From Polyangiaceae bacterium (GTDB taxonomy: Bacteria > Myxococcota_A > Polyangia > Polyangiales > Polyangiaceae), in contig JALOQB010000004.1 of assembly GCA_025453595.1 (NCBI GenBank), positions 1 to 47,116 on the forward strand: DNA of 47,116 bases. Reading direction: 5' to 3'. Position 1 is the first letter of the stretch, and each line of letters starts with the position of its first letter. The notes beneath the pieces were generated by a model, which saw only the letters and a list, made by a program, of their open reading frames with translations, made no database searches and was not told the origin of the DNA. Shown one piece after another: positions 32,262-40,733 of the stretch. A program made the translations under genes and the position numbers.

Positions 32262-33406
32262 GCGCCGCTGCCGCGGGGCAGACGCCCGCCGTGGTGCACG
32301 TGGTGGGGGTGCGCCCCAACTACGTCAAGGTGAGCGCGGTGCTGCGGGCCGCGGAGCGCCAGGGAGGGCTGAAGAACCTCCTGGTCGATACAGGGCAGCA
32401 CTACGACGCCTCGCTGCGCGGCGATCTCTACCGGGACCTGGGGCTCCGGGAGCCGGACCTTTACCTGGGCATCGGCTCCGGAACCCACAGCCAGCAGACG
32501 GCAGCCATCATGGTGGCCTTCGAGGCGGCGCTGGGGCGCCTCTGTCCGGACGCGGTGGTGGTCTTTGGAGACGTCAATTCGACGCTGGCCTGCGCGCTCG
32601 TGGCCTCGAAGATGGGGGTCCCCCTGGCGCACGTGGAGGCCGGGCTTCGTTGCTTTGACCGCTCGGTTCCCGAGGAGATCAACCGCGTGGTCGTCGATGG
32701 CCTGGCGGACCTGCTCTTCGCTCCTTCGCCGGACGCGGTGGACAACCTGCTGCGCGAGGGGGCGCCGCCGGACCGGGTCCACCTGGTGGGGAATGTCATG
32801 GTGGACGCCCTGCGCCAGGCGCTCCCCCAGGCGCTGCGCCAGGGCACCTGCGAGCGCCTTGGCCTGCCCCCCGGCGCCTACGCCTTGCTGACGCTTCACC
32901 GCCCTTGCAACGTCGATCAAGATGGGCCCCTCCTCCGGATCCTCGAGGCCATCGCGGTCCTTCAGCAGGAGCTACCGATCCTGTTCCCGATGCACCCACG
33001 CACCGCCGCGCGCATGGAGGTCTCCGGTCTCGGCGCGCGCCTCCGGTCGCTGCCTGGAGTGCGGGTCGTCCCGCCCCTGGGTTACCTTGATTTTCTCTGC
33101 CTCCAGGCGCGAGCGCGCCTCATCTTGACGGACTCCGGGGGGGTCCAGGAAGAGAGCTCAGTCCTCGGGGTCCCCTGCGTGACCCTGCTGGAGCGCACCG
33201 AGCGACCGGTCACCGTCTCCCTGGGGACGAACCACCTGGCTGGCGCTGCCCCGGAGCAGATCCTGGGGGCCTCGCGCCTGGCCCTCGGCCGGGAGCGAAG
33301 GCCGATCGTGCTCGACGGATGGGACGGCGCCGCGGGCCCTCGGGTGGTCGACCACCTGGTGCGCTGGCTCACGGCAGGCGAAGCGCGACGCGTCCCAGGA
33401 CGCTGA
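32258..33406 (+). CDS. wecB: UDP-N-acetylglucosamine 2-epimerase
   Basis: A 382-residue GT-B fold epimerase converting UDP-GlcNAc to UDP-ManNAc. Family motifs: GVRPNYVK, DTGQHYD, VVFGDVNSTLA, HVEAGLRCFDRSVPEEINR, and LTDSGGVQEES. It starts at a GTG inside the stop of the glycosyltransferase gene. Its last 38 bases overlap the convergent deacetylase gene. It supplies an amino sugar for a surface polysaccharide. Confidence 0.93.
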   Translation: MSAAAAGQTPAVVHVVGVRPNYVKVSAVLRAAERQGGLKNLLVDTGQHYDASLRGDLYRDLGLREPDLYLGIGSGTHSQQTAAIMVAFEAALGRLCPDAVVVFGDVNSTLACALVASKMGVPLAHVEAGLRCFDRSVPEEINRVVVDGLADLLFAPSPDAVDNLLREGAPPDRVHLVGNVMVDALRQALPQALRQGTCERLGLPPGAYALLTLHRPCNVDQDGPLLRILEAIAVLQQELPILFPMHPRTAARMEVSGLGARLRSLPGVRVVPPLGYLDFLCLQARARLILTDSGGVQEESSVLGVPCVTLLERTERPVTVSLGTNHLAGAAPEQILGASRLALGRERRPIVLDGWDGAAGPRVVDHLVRWLTAGEARRVPGR

Positions 33407-34034
33407 AGGCCTCCGCTGCCTCCGCGCGGATCTGGGACCCACGGAGCCGCGCCAGCGCGCGCGCCACCGACCCATCCAGGTACGGGCGCCCTCCGAACCG
33501 CTGGGACCGGTACGTGGAGAGCATGTGCACCTTTGCGTCCACGTCCCCTGGTTCCAGCTCGAGGTAGACCTGCACCGCGGTCTCCCCCAGGTCGTTGTTC
33601 GGAAACTCCCCCGCCAGCAGGCTGCCATGGGCCTTGAACACGCGCCGTGCTTCCCGGGATACCTGTTCGTGATCCTGGTTGGTGTCCGAGAGCGGGTGCG
33701 TCACCACGAGATCGTAGCTATCCCGTAGCTTCTCCATCGCCTCGTAGATGCGGGAGCGCTCTGCCTCGAAGGCCCCGCGACAGGCCGGGAGCAGGAAGGT
33801 GGTGTGGTCCTCCAGCGCGGCCCCGGTATGCGCCTGGAGCCAGCGGAGGTTCTCCCGGAACTCGCCCAGCGCCTGGGCCGCCTCGGTGTCAGAGACGACA
33901 CCGCGGTGATCGCTGAAAAGCAGGACACCGACGCGGACGCCTTCACGGCAGAAGCGGGCGAGGGTGGCTCCGGCGAGGAGCTCGATGTCGTCGCAGTGGG
34001 CGCCGATGAAGAGGGCGCTGGAGGGGCGGATCAT
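33369..34034 (-). CDS. PIG-L/LmbE-type N-acetyl sugar deacetylase
   Basis: A 221-residue protein with the LmbE zinc motif in the variant form AHCDDIE (12-18; usually AHPDDE) and a later THPLSDTNQDHEQV containing the His ligand. Members remove acetyl from GlcNAc-type sugars. Its start overlaps the stop of the epimerase/dehydratase gene (ATGA), and its end overlaps wecB antisense. Together with wecB this suggests amino-sugar processing in a surface glycan. Confidence 0.88.
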   Translation of the reverse strand: MIRPSSALFIGAHCDDIELLAGATLARFCREGVRVGVLLFSDHRGVVSDTEAAQALGEFRENLRWLQAHTGAALEDHTTFLLPACRGAFEAERSRIYEAMEKLRDSYDLVVTHPLSDTNQDHEQVSREARRVFKAHGSLLAGEFPNNDLGETAVQVYLELEPGDVDAKVHMLSTYRSQRFGGRPYLDGSVARALARLRGSQIRAEAAEAFSVLGRVALRLP

Positions 34035-34969
34035 GGGGTTTCGGGGGGGAGGAAGCCGGCGCGACGGAGCCAGTGAGCGGTCCGGAGGAGGCCCTCCTCG
34101 AGGGGGGTGGAGCAGGCGTCGGGGAAGAGGGCGCGCAGCGCGGAGGTGTCCGCGACGCGACGCGAGACGGTGTCCCAGGGGCGTGGGGGGCAGAGCTGGA
34201 GGCGCGCCTCGGGTTGCCGCAGGAGAGCCAGGAGCCTGCGGGCGAGGCCCAGGATCGGCGTCTCGATGCCGGAGGCGACGTTGAGGACCCGTCCGCGGGC
34301 GCGGTGGGCCTCGAGGAGCACCGCGACGACATCGTCGACGAAGGAGAAGTCGCGGGTGGCCTCGGCCCCGAAGACCTGGAGCGGCTGGTCGGTCTGCCCC
34401 AGGAGCCGGAGCATGTTGGGGATCGCGTTCCGAAAAGGCCCGGGAGGGTCCCCGGGGCCGTAGACGTTGAAGAGGCGGAAGACGGCGAAGGGGAGGCCGC
34501 TGGCCTCGACGTAACGCTCCCCGAGAAGCTTGGTGAGGGCGTACGGCGTGGTGGGCGCGATGAGGCTATCCTCGCGCAGCGGGAGGGGCGCCGCGCCGTA
34601 GGAGGACGAGGAGCCCGCGTAGACCAGGAGACCGCAGCCGGCGCCACGGGCGAAGTCGAGCACCGAGAGGGTCCCCTGGGCGTTGGTCAGGAGGTCCTGG
34701 GTCGGGAGGGCCAGGGAGCGCTCGTTGGCGAAGGACGCGGCGAGGTGGAAGATGAGGTCGTAGGGGCCCGAGGGGAGCTGGGCCAGGTCTTCGCGGTGGC
34801 GGATGTCCCCGTGGCAGAAGCGGATCCGGTGGAGCACGTCGTCGAGGCGCGCTGGCGAGCCATCCACCGAGAGGTTGTCCACCACCACCACCTCGTCTCC
34901 CCGGCGCAGGAGCGCTCTCGCCAGGTTGGAGCCAATGAACCCTGCACCGCCGGTGATCAAGACACGCAT
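34031..34969 (-). CDS. NAD-dependent sugar epimerase/dehydratase (extended SDR)
   Basis: A 312-residue extended short-chain dehydrogenase. MRVLITGGAGFIGSNLARAL is the NAD site; GSSSSYG and YALTK carry the catalytic Ser, Tyr and Lys; RLFNVYGPGD is the substrate loop. It acts on a nucleotide sugar (UDP-glucose 4-epimerase-like). ATG 34969 was preferred because the NAD motif begins there; ATG 34984 adds five residues. Divergent from the B12 radical SAM gene across 80 bases. Confidence 0.9.
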   Translation of the reverse strand: MRVLITGGAGFIGSNLARALLRRGDEVVVVDNLSVDGSPARLDDVLHRIRFCHGDIRHREDLAQLPSGPYDLIFHLAASFANERSLALPTQDLLTNAQGTLSVLDFARGAGCGLLVYAGSSSSYGAAPLPLREDSLIAPTTPYALTKLLGERYVEASGLPFAVFRLFNVYGPGDPPGPFRNAIPNMLRLLGQTDQPLQVFGAEATRDFSFVDDVVAVLLEAHRARGRVLNVASGIETPILGLARRLLALLRQPEARLQLCPPRPWDTVSRRVADTSALRALFPDACSTPLEEGLLRTAHWLRRAGFLPPETP

Positions 34970-35049
34970 GAGTTTCCCGGGCATCCTCTGCAGGAAGAGC
35001 CCGCGACAGGCTAGACGCCTCTCCCGCGCCGGATCAAGCTGGAGCCTCG

Positions 35050-37095
35050 ATGCGTGTCGTCACCCTGATCCGTCCCCCGAGCGCCGTGGGGCGCCTCGCG
35101 TTGACGCTCAACATCACGCCACCGCTCTCCGTGGCGTACCTGGCCGGCAGCCTGGGGGCGGCGGGCCACGAGGTGCATGTCATCGACGCGGTGGGGGAGG
35201 CGATGGAGCAGACCTATCCGGGGTACCACCCGAAGGTGCTGATGAACGGCCTGACGATCCCGCAGATCCTCGACCGGGTGCCGCCGTCCACCGAGCTCCT
35301 CGGGGTTTCTTGCATGTTCTCGACCGAGTGGCCCTTTGTGCGAGCGCTGATCGAGGCCCTCGCCGGTCGTTTCCCCGGGGTCCCGATCCTGGCGGGCGGC
35401 GAGCACCCCACCGCTGCCCCGGAGCATGCGCTGCGCACGGCCCCTTCCCTGGACGCCTGCGTCCTGGGAGAAGGCGAGGAGACGCTGGTCGAGGTGGCCC
35501 GTGCCCTCGACGAAGGGCGCCCCCTGCGCGCGGTCCCGGGCCTGGTGATCCGCACCGCCGCGGGCCCCTGGCGCACCCCGACGCGGGCGCGGATCCGCGC
35601 CGTGGACGAGATCCCGCCGCCGCTCTGGGAGGCGACCCCCATCGAGGCTTACCTCCGGGGAGGCCATAGCTTCGGGGTCCACCGCGGGCGCACCATGCCC
35701 ATGCTGGCCACCCGCGGCTGCCCCTACCGCTGCACCTTCTGCTCCAGCCCCCAGATGTGGACCACCCGCTACCACGCCCGGACCCCATCCCTCGTGGTCG
35801 ACGAGATCGAGGGGTACGTCCGCCGGTACGGGGTCCAGAATATCGACTTCTACGATCTGACCGCCATCATCCGGAAAGACTGGATCCTCGCCTTTTGCGA
35901 CGAGCTCCGGCGGCGGCGCCTCGCGATCACCTGGCAGCTCCCCAGCGGCACCCGCAGCGAGGCCATCGACGCCGAGGTCTGCGACGCCCTCTTTCGCTCG
36001 GGGTGCCGCAACATTTCTTACGCGCCCGAGAGCGGATCCCCCGGGGTGCTCCGCGCCATCAAGAAGAAGATCAACCTCGGCCGCCTGGAGGCCTCCATGC
36101 AGGCCGCCGTGGACCGGGGGCTCAACGTCAAGGCCAACATCCTCATCGGGTTCCCCGGCGAGGGCCCCGCCGAGCTCCGGGAGACCTTCGCCTTCCTCGC
36201 CCGCATGGCTCGCATCGGCGTCCACGATGTCTCGGTCTGGACCTTCTCTCCTTACCCTGGCTCGGAGCTCTTCGAGCAGCTCCGTGCCGCCGGCAAGATC
36301 GGCGATCTGGACGACGACTATTTCGCTGACCTCCTCTCGTACTCGGACCTCGCCAGCGCCGTCTCCTGGAGCGACCAGGTCTCCTCGGCCCAGCTCCGCT
36401 CCCTGCGCCTGCTCGGCATGGCCCTCTTCTACAGCCTCAGCTTTGCCCAGCACCCCTCGCGCCTCGTCTCCCTTGCCCGCAATGCGGCCTCCGGGAGCTA
36501 CGAGTCTCGCCTGGAGATGTCCGTCGCCAACCTTGTCCGGAAGGTGAAGCTGGAGGTGGGTGTTTCTTTACACCCTCCGAGATCAAGGGATAAATCGAGC
36601 GATCTGGGCCTTTTCGATCTGTGCTTCCTGGTGGAGGTGGGGAGACCAGCGCTCCGGGGGCAAGAGGCGCTGGGTCCTGGAGTCTTCGACGAGCACGAAC
36701 CAGGCGCCGGGCTGGAGGCGCTCGGGGGAGAGCTCATCCGGAGGAACGACGTCGTGAAAGACGGCCCTGGGGACCGCCCGCAGGACGGCCTCGCGCTGGC
36801 CGTTGGTCGGGTTGGTCAGGTGCGAGAGCTCGTAGCTCATGTCCACAGCCAGCAGGTACCGCACCCGGAGCCAGGGGAGCCCCCTGCGCTCGGCGAAGAG
36901 CGCGAGCAGGTGGCTGTTGGTGTACACGGTGATCGGGGCTCCCTGTCGCCGCTGGGCGAACCACTGTTCCACCCGCGCGAGCCAGGGGATTCGAAGATCG
37001 AGGGGCTGCTCTTTCCCTTCTCGAAGCGAGAGGGGCCCCAGGGTGACGAACGTCAGCAGGGCCAGCGCAGCGACCCGCGGGAGCCGTCCGCGTAG
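35050..37095 (+). CDS. B12-binding radical SAM protein (C-terminal 170 residues antisense to next gene)
   Basis: The N-terminal 180 residues are a cobalamin-binding Rossmann domain; the radical SAM core follows with TRGCPYRCTFC (Cys near 223, 227, 230), then SYAPESGSPGVLRAIKKK and FPGEG. The layout resembles BchE/HpnP-type methylases and cyclases. Family-like sequence ends near residue 505 (about 36565), at VRKVKLEVG. The open frame continues to 37095 only as antisense of the GT-C gene, so either a stop was lost or a frameshift lies near 36560-36590, where TAA occurs in another frame (GATAAATC). GGAG lies 5 bases before the start. Substrate unknown; lipid or glycan context. Confidence 0.82.
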   Translation: MRVVTLIRPPSAVGRLALTLNITPPLSVAYLAGSLGAAGHEVHVIDAVGEAMEQTYPGYHPKVLMNGLTIPQILDRVPPSTELLGVSCMFSTEWPFVRALIEALAGRFPGVPILAGGEHPTAAPEHALRTAPSLDACVLGEGEETLVEVARALDEGRPLRAVPGLVIRTAAGPWRTPTRARIRAVDEIPPPLWEATPIEAYLRGGHSFGVHRGRTMPMLATRGCPYRCTFCSSPQMWTTRYHARTPSLVVDEIEGYVRRYGVQNIDFYDLTAIIRKDWILAFCDELRRRRLAITWQLPSGTRSEAIDAEVCDALFRSGCRNISYAPESGSPGVLRAIKKKINLGRLEASMQAAVDRGLNVKANILIGFPGEGPAELRETFAFLARMARIGVHDVSVWTFSPYPGSELFEQLRAAGKIGDLDDDYFADLLSYSDLASAVSWSDQVSSAQLRSLRLLGMALFYSLSFAQHPSRLVSLARNAASGSYESRLEMSVANLVRKVKLEVGVSLHPPRSRDKSSDLGLFDLCFLVEVGRPALRGQEALGPGVFDEHEPGAGLEALGGELIRRNDVVKDGPGDRPQDGLALAVGRVGQVRELVAHVHSQQVPHPEPGEPPALGEEREQVAVGVHGDRGSLSPLGEPLFHPREPGDSKIEGLLFPFSKREGPQGDERQQGQRSDPREPSA

Positions 37096-38205
37096 CGCCC
37101 CCAGCAGCGCGCCGGCGCAGGACGCGCCCCAGAGCACCAGCGCCCCGGCCCCCCGCGCCGCGAGCGCCCACCCCGCCGCGAGGAGGGCAGCGACGGAAGC
37201 GGTATCCAGCCAGCGAGGGGCCTCTTGTGCCGCGAGGCCCTCGAACGCGCGACCGACCAGCAAGGCCACCGCGGGGAGCGCGATCAGGGCGTAACGCGCG
37301 GAGAACCCCAGGACAAAGGCCGGGCCTGCGTCGCGCGGCGACAGGTGGGTGTAGGCAAAGAGCCCGAGAAAGAGCACCACGAACAGCGCCAGGGCGCGCT
37401 CTGCACCGGAGAGCGCGCGAGGCCGCAGGAAGACCAGCAGCAGCACCGCTGGCGACAGGAGCCCGAAGGCAGAGAGCAAGGTGGTCCAGGAGTGGCTGGC
37501 GAATTCCTGCTCCCAGACCTCGATCCCGGAGGTATTGCTCACGTTGGGGGGGAACTGCAGGAACCAGAGCCCGCTGCGGTGGTACAGGGCTCCGAGCCCC
37601 AGGTACAGGCAGGGCCAGGCGCAGGCCCCCAGCAGCAGGCGCCAGCTCCTCGTTGTCCAGAGGGCCATCAGCCCGATCACCGCGGCGAACAGCGCGCACT
37701 CGTAGCGCACCCAGGGCATCACCCCCAGGATCACCCCGGTCCACCCGGGCCGCTTCCAGACGAGCAAGGTGGACAGCGAGAGCACCAGCAACGCCACGCC
37801 GTCGGAGTTCGAGATCCCGGTCAGCGTGCACCAGGCAAACAGCGGGGAGGAGGCCAGCACCATCGCGGCGATCCAGGGCCTGCGGTGGCCCATCCGCAGT
37901 GCGACCTCCCCCGTGAGCGCCACCGCCAGCGCGCTGATCAGCCCGTGCATCACGAGGTACGCGCCGAACCCCAGGCTCGCCGCCGGCAGGTACAGGAGCG
38001 CCAGCGCTGGCTTGCTCTTTTGCCAGAAGAATACCGGCAAAAAATCCGCCGCAAGGCCCCGGGCAAAGCCAAACATGAGCTGCCCTTCGTCGTGCCCGGA
38101 GGATGGGTCGACCGCCATCACCAGGGACCCCAGCAGGTACACGGAGGCCAGGGCCATCACGGGGACGCGAGGGGAAAGGGCCAGCGCTCGCCGCCACGGG
38201 GTCAT
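36583..38205 (-). CDS. GT-C fold membrane glycosyltransferase (GT39/83-like)
   Basis: A 540-residue protein with about 11 transmembrane segments. The first outer loop contains SGHDEGQLMFG, the Asp-Glu motif typical of GT-C enzymes that use polyprenyl-phosphate sugars. A C-terminal soluble domain of about 130 residues follows. It starts 9 bases after the prepilin peptidase gene. It could accept the sugar loaded by the GT2 enzyme at 31578. Its last 500 bases are overlapped by the antisense extension of the radical SAM frame. Confidence 0.78.
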   Translation of the reverse strand: MTPWRRALALSPRVPVMALASVYLLGSLVMAVDPSSGHDEGQLMFGFARGLAADFLPVFFWQKSKPALALLYLPAASLGFGAYLVMHGLISALAVALTGEVALRMGHRRPWIAAMVLASSPLFAWCTLTGISNSDGVALLVLSLSTLLVWKRPGWTGVILGVMPWVRYECALFAAVIGLMALWTTRSWRLLLGACAWPCLYLGLGALYHRSGLWFLQFPPNVSNTSGIEVWEQEFASHSWTTLLSAFGLLSPAVLLLVFLRPRALSGAERALALFVVLFLGLFAYTHLSPRDAGPAFVLGFSARYALIALPAVALLVGRAFEGLAAQEAPRWLDTASVAALLAAGWALAARGAGALVLWGASCAGALLGALRGRLPRVAALALLTFVTLGPLSLREGKEQPLDLRIPWLARVEQWFAQRRQGAPITVYTNSHLLALFAERRGLPWLRVRYLLAVDMSYELSHLTNPTNGQREAVLRAVPRAVFHDVVPPDELSPERLQPGAWFVLVEDSRTQRLLPPERWSPHLHQEAQIEKAQIARFIP

Positions 38206-38214
38206 GTGCTCACC

Positions 38215-39177
38215 CTACCAGAGCCAGGAGAGCTGCTCGTCCAGCCACGCCCGGCCGATCAGCAGGTACTCCAGGGTCGCCAGGGCCAGGAAGGGACCAA
38301 ACGGCAACCGCACCCCCAGGGCCCCCCCGCCCCCCTCCTCGAACAGCGGGTCATCCTTGAGCTCGGCCTCTGCGGCCGCCCGCTCCTCCGGCGGGAGCGC
38401 CGCGATCTCGGCCAGGATCGCCTCTCGCTCTCGCTGCACCGCCGCCGGATCCTCCAGCTTGCCCTGGAACAGGTACATCAGGATCGCCGCCAGCGTGCCC
38501 TGGATCGCCCCCGCGAAGAAGATCAGCACCGCCCCGGAGAACCCGAACCAGGCCCCCGCCAGCAGCACCAGCTTCGCGTCCCCCATCGCCATCCCGGTGC
38601 GCCCCCGCAGCCGCCGGTACAGCACGTCAAAGGGCAACCACACCAGCAAGAACCCCCCCAGCGCGCCCAGCGCCGCCTCCCCGTGGGTCAGCGGGGGCCG
38701 GAACGACGCGGTCGCCAGCCCCACCGCCGCGCCCCCGAGGGAGATCCCGTCGGGGATGTAGAGATGTTCCATATCGATGAAGGCCGCGGCGACGAGGGCG
38801 AGGGCGAGGGCGAGGTCGGCGCCGAAGATGGCGAGGGCGCGGGCCATGGAGGTCTCGGGGGGGAGCCGCAGGACGACGGCCTCGAGGATGGCCCAGGCGA
38901 GGAGGCCGCCGGTGGCCTCGACCAGCGGGTACCGTGGGGAGATGGGGGCGCCGCAGCAGCGGGCCTTGCCGCGGAGGAGGAGCCACCCCAGCACCGGGAG
39001 GTTGTCAAAGATGCGGATGGGGGTGTTGCAGGCCGGGCAGTGGGAGGGGGGTCGAACGACGCTCAGGCCCGCCGGGACGCGGTGGATGACCACGTTGAGG
39101 AAGCTGCCCCAGAGAAGGCCGAAGAGCGGGCCGAAGATCCGCAGGAGCAGGGGAGGGAATTCGCCGAGGGTGAGCAC
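38215..39177 (-). CDS. pilD: Prepilin peptidase / N-methyltransferase
   Basis: A 320-residue integral membrane aspartic protease of the type IV pilus and type II secretion pathways. The first loop has FGLLWGSFLNVVIHRVP and the Cys motif CPACN...CC (the second CxxC is reduced). Catalytic aspartates lie in FIDMEHLYIPD and GMAMGDAKL. An unusual acidic insertion of about 45 residues (EREAILAEIAALPPEERAAA) separates the last helices. Starts at GTG 39177. Confidence 0.93.
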   Translation of the reverse strand: MLTLGEFPPLLLRIFGPLFGLLWGSFLNVVIHRVPAGLSVVRPPSHCPACNTPIRIFDNLPVLGWLLLRGKARCCGAPISPRYPLVEATGGLLAWAILEAVVLRLPPETSMARALAIFGADLALALALVAAAFIDMEHLYIPDGISLGGAAVGLATASFRPPLTHGEAALGALGGFLLVWLPFDVLYRRLRGRTGMAMGDAKLVLLAGAWFGFSGAVLIFFAGAIQGTLAAILMYLFQGKLEDPAAVQREREAILAEIAALPPEERAAAEAELKDDPLFEEGGGGALGVRLPFGPFLALATLEYLLIGRAWLDEQLSWLW

Positions 39178-39240
39178 GCACCTCAGGGCTTATCACCCCG
39201 CGGGACCGGCGGCATCAGGGGGCAGGTGGGCGAGCGGTTG

Positions 39241-39274
39241 AAGAGGCCCTGAGGACGCGATAAGCGGGCCTCTT
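39241..39274 (+). promoter_or_regulatory. Hairpin directly upstream of the small Cys protein
   Basis: AAGAGGCCC (39241-39249) and GGGCCTCTT (39266-39274) are a perfect 9-base inverted repeat with a 16-base loop ending 3 bases before ATG 39278, so no free ribosome site remains. Upstream CCTCAGGGCTTATC (39181-39194) is complementary to GCCCTGAGG (39246-39254) and GATAAGC (39259-39265), giving a competing fold. Confidence 0.5.
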
Positions 39275-39277
39275 ACC

Positions 39278-39508
39278 ATGAGCGAGCCGAAGAAGTGCGG
39301 GACCCACACCACCATCGCCTCCAACGAGGCCGCCAAGCTCACCCAGTGCACCTGCGGCGCCTACCACCTGAGCCTGCTGAAGCGGGGGCTGTCGCTGCAG
39401 CTCGGGGCCGATGAGCTGCGCAAGATCGCCGACACGCTGGGCCTTGCGGTGCGGGTCGCGGACGTCGAGGGGCGCTGCGCCTCGCTGATCGGCGAGGACG
39501 TGAACTGA
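39278..39508 (+). CDS. Small Cys/His protein of unknown function
   Basis: A 76-residue soluble protein. CGTH (residues 7-10), then CTCGAYH (24-30) and a later Cys could bind metal. The C-terminal half is a compact helix-strand unit. I do not recognise a family. It lies alone between the divergent prepilin peptidase gene and the convergent porin gene, one base before the latter. Codon use is like that of its neighbours and the start is preceded by a hairpin, which supports a real regulated gene. Confidence 0.65.
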   Translation: MSEPKKCGTHTTIASNEAAKLTQCTCGAYHLSLLKRGLSLQLGADELRKIADTLGLAVRVADVEGRCASLIGEDVN

Positions 39509-39509
39509 T

Positions 39510-40733
39510 TCAGAACAGCACCTGACCCTGGAGCCTCAGCCGGTAGACCTGCAGGTCGGCCCCGCGGCGCAGCTCCTCGCTGCGCTGCCCTTCCAGCCAG
39601 AACGCCAGATGTGGGTCCGGGTCCCAGCGCAGGGTCGCCGTCCAGGAGCGCTCCCCGGCCAGGGTCCCGTCGGCTCCGTGGGCCTTCTGGACCGCCGCCC
39701 GATCCTTCTCCGGGGCGGCGGCGATCAGCCGCAGACCGCGGGCCCGGGCGTCGTCCTGGAACGCCGGGGACCAGGCCACCTGGGCGAACCCCGCGGAGGG
39801 GGTCAGGTGCCACGGCAAGTGCACGCCGAGCTGCAGAAAGAAGCCGGTGACCGCCGCGGTTTCCTCCCGCTGAGTCAGCTGGGCGAGCCCCCCGTAGCCG
39901 ATGGCCAGGGCCTGGATGCGGCCCAGCTTCAGCTCTCCTTCCAGCGCGCCGACGTCGCGTAGATCCCGGGCGCTCACCGGGGCCAGATCGCGCCTCGCGT
40001 CCAGCCCGAGGAGCAGGTGATCCCCGCGCGTACCGAGGGGCCACCGGTGCCCGAGCCGCAGGGCCAGCTCCGGGTGCATCGGATCCAGCGTCGCTCCTCG
40101 CCGGAAGTCGGTGTACGAGGTGGTCGCCTCGCCGTAGAACAGCGTGATTCCCTGGTCGTGCGCGGGCCTGAGCTGGGTCCCCTGGAAGACCCCGAAGGAG
40201 CCGAACCAGCCGTCCCTTGGCGCATCGTGGCTGATCATGCCGCCCAGCTGGCGACCTGCCCCGAACACCCGCGTCACCAGGGGCCAGTCCGTCGAGAGAA
40301 GATCCGTGAAGGGCCCGATCCGGTAGCCCGTGAAGGGGAGCTTCATCTGCCCCACGGTGAACCGCAGCGCTCCGGTCCGGTGCTCCACGAAGGCGTCGAC
40401 CAGCTCCGGACTCGCGGCGTTCAGGTTGGTCACCACCTGCACCAGGGTCCGACCGCCGGTGTCCCGCAGCCTCATGCCCACCCGCAGCCGCTTGAGCTCG
40501 ATGCGAGGCTCACCTCCCTCGCTCACCCCTTCCTGGATCTCGTCGGTGATCCTCAGCTGCGCCGCCCCCACCAGCGCCGCGCTCCAGCCCCCGGGCAACG
40601 CCTGCTTTTGCTCTGCCGGACCCCGGGGGGTCTCCTCTGTCGGCGGCGTCACCGGGGGAGGCTGGGCGCTGGCCGCCGAGGGCCACAGCGCCGCCGCCAG
40701 CGCCCACGCCCCTCGCCAGCGCGCCGCGCTCAC
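39510..40733 (-). CDS. Outer-membrane porin (phosphate-selective O/P-like)
   Basis: A 407-residue protein with a signal peptide ending SAASA, a Pro-rich linker, then alternating strands typical of a 16-strand barrel and a terminal Phe. IELKRLRVGMRLRDTGG and QMKLPFTGYR match the OprO/OprP porin pattern. Starts at GTG 40733, overlapping the rhodanese gene stop by four bases, so the two are coupled. It likely provides uptake across the outer membrane, possibly of an anion processed by its partner. Confidence 0.82.
   Translation of the reverse strand: MSAARWRGAWALAAALWPSAASAQPPPVTPPTEETPRGPAEQKQALPGGWSAALVGAAQLRITDEIQEGVSEGGEPRIELKRLRVGMRLRDTGGRTLVQVVTNLNAASPELVDAFVEHRTGALRFTVGQMKLPFTGYRIGPFTDLLSTDWPLVTRVFGAGRQLGGMISHDAPRDGWFGSFGVFQGTQLRPAHDQGITLFYGEATTSYTDFRRGATLDPMHPELALRLGHRWPLGTRGDHLLLGLDARRDLAPVSARDLRDVGALEGELKLGRIQALAIGYGGLAQLTQREETAAVTGFFLQLGVHLPWHLTPSAGFAQVAWSPAFQDDARARGLRLIAAAPEKDRAAVQKAHGADGTLAGERSWTATLRWDPDPHLAFWLEGQRSEELRRGADLQVYRLRLQGQVLF

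Noticed and set aside
37225..39252. A 675-codon open frame on the plus strand opposite the GT-C and prepilin-peptidase genes.
   Set aside because: It is dominated by Gln, Arg, Pro and Gly with no hydrophobic core or motif and is antisense to two clear genes.
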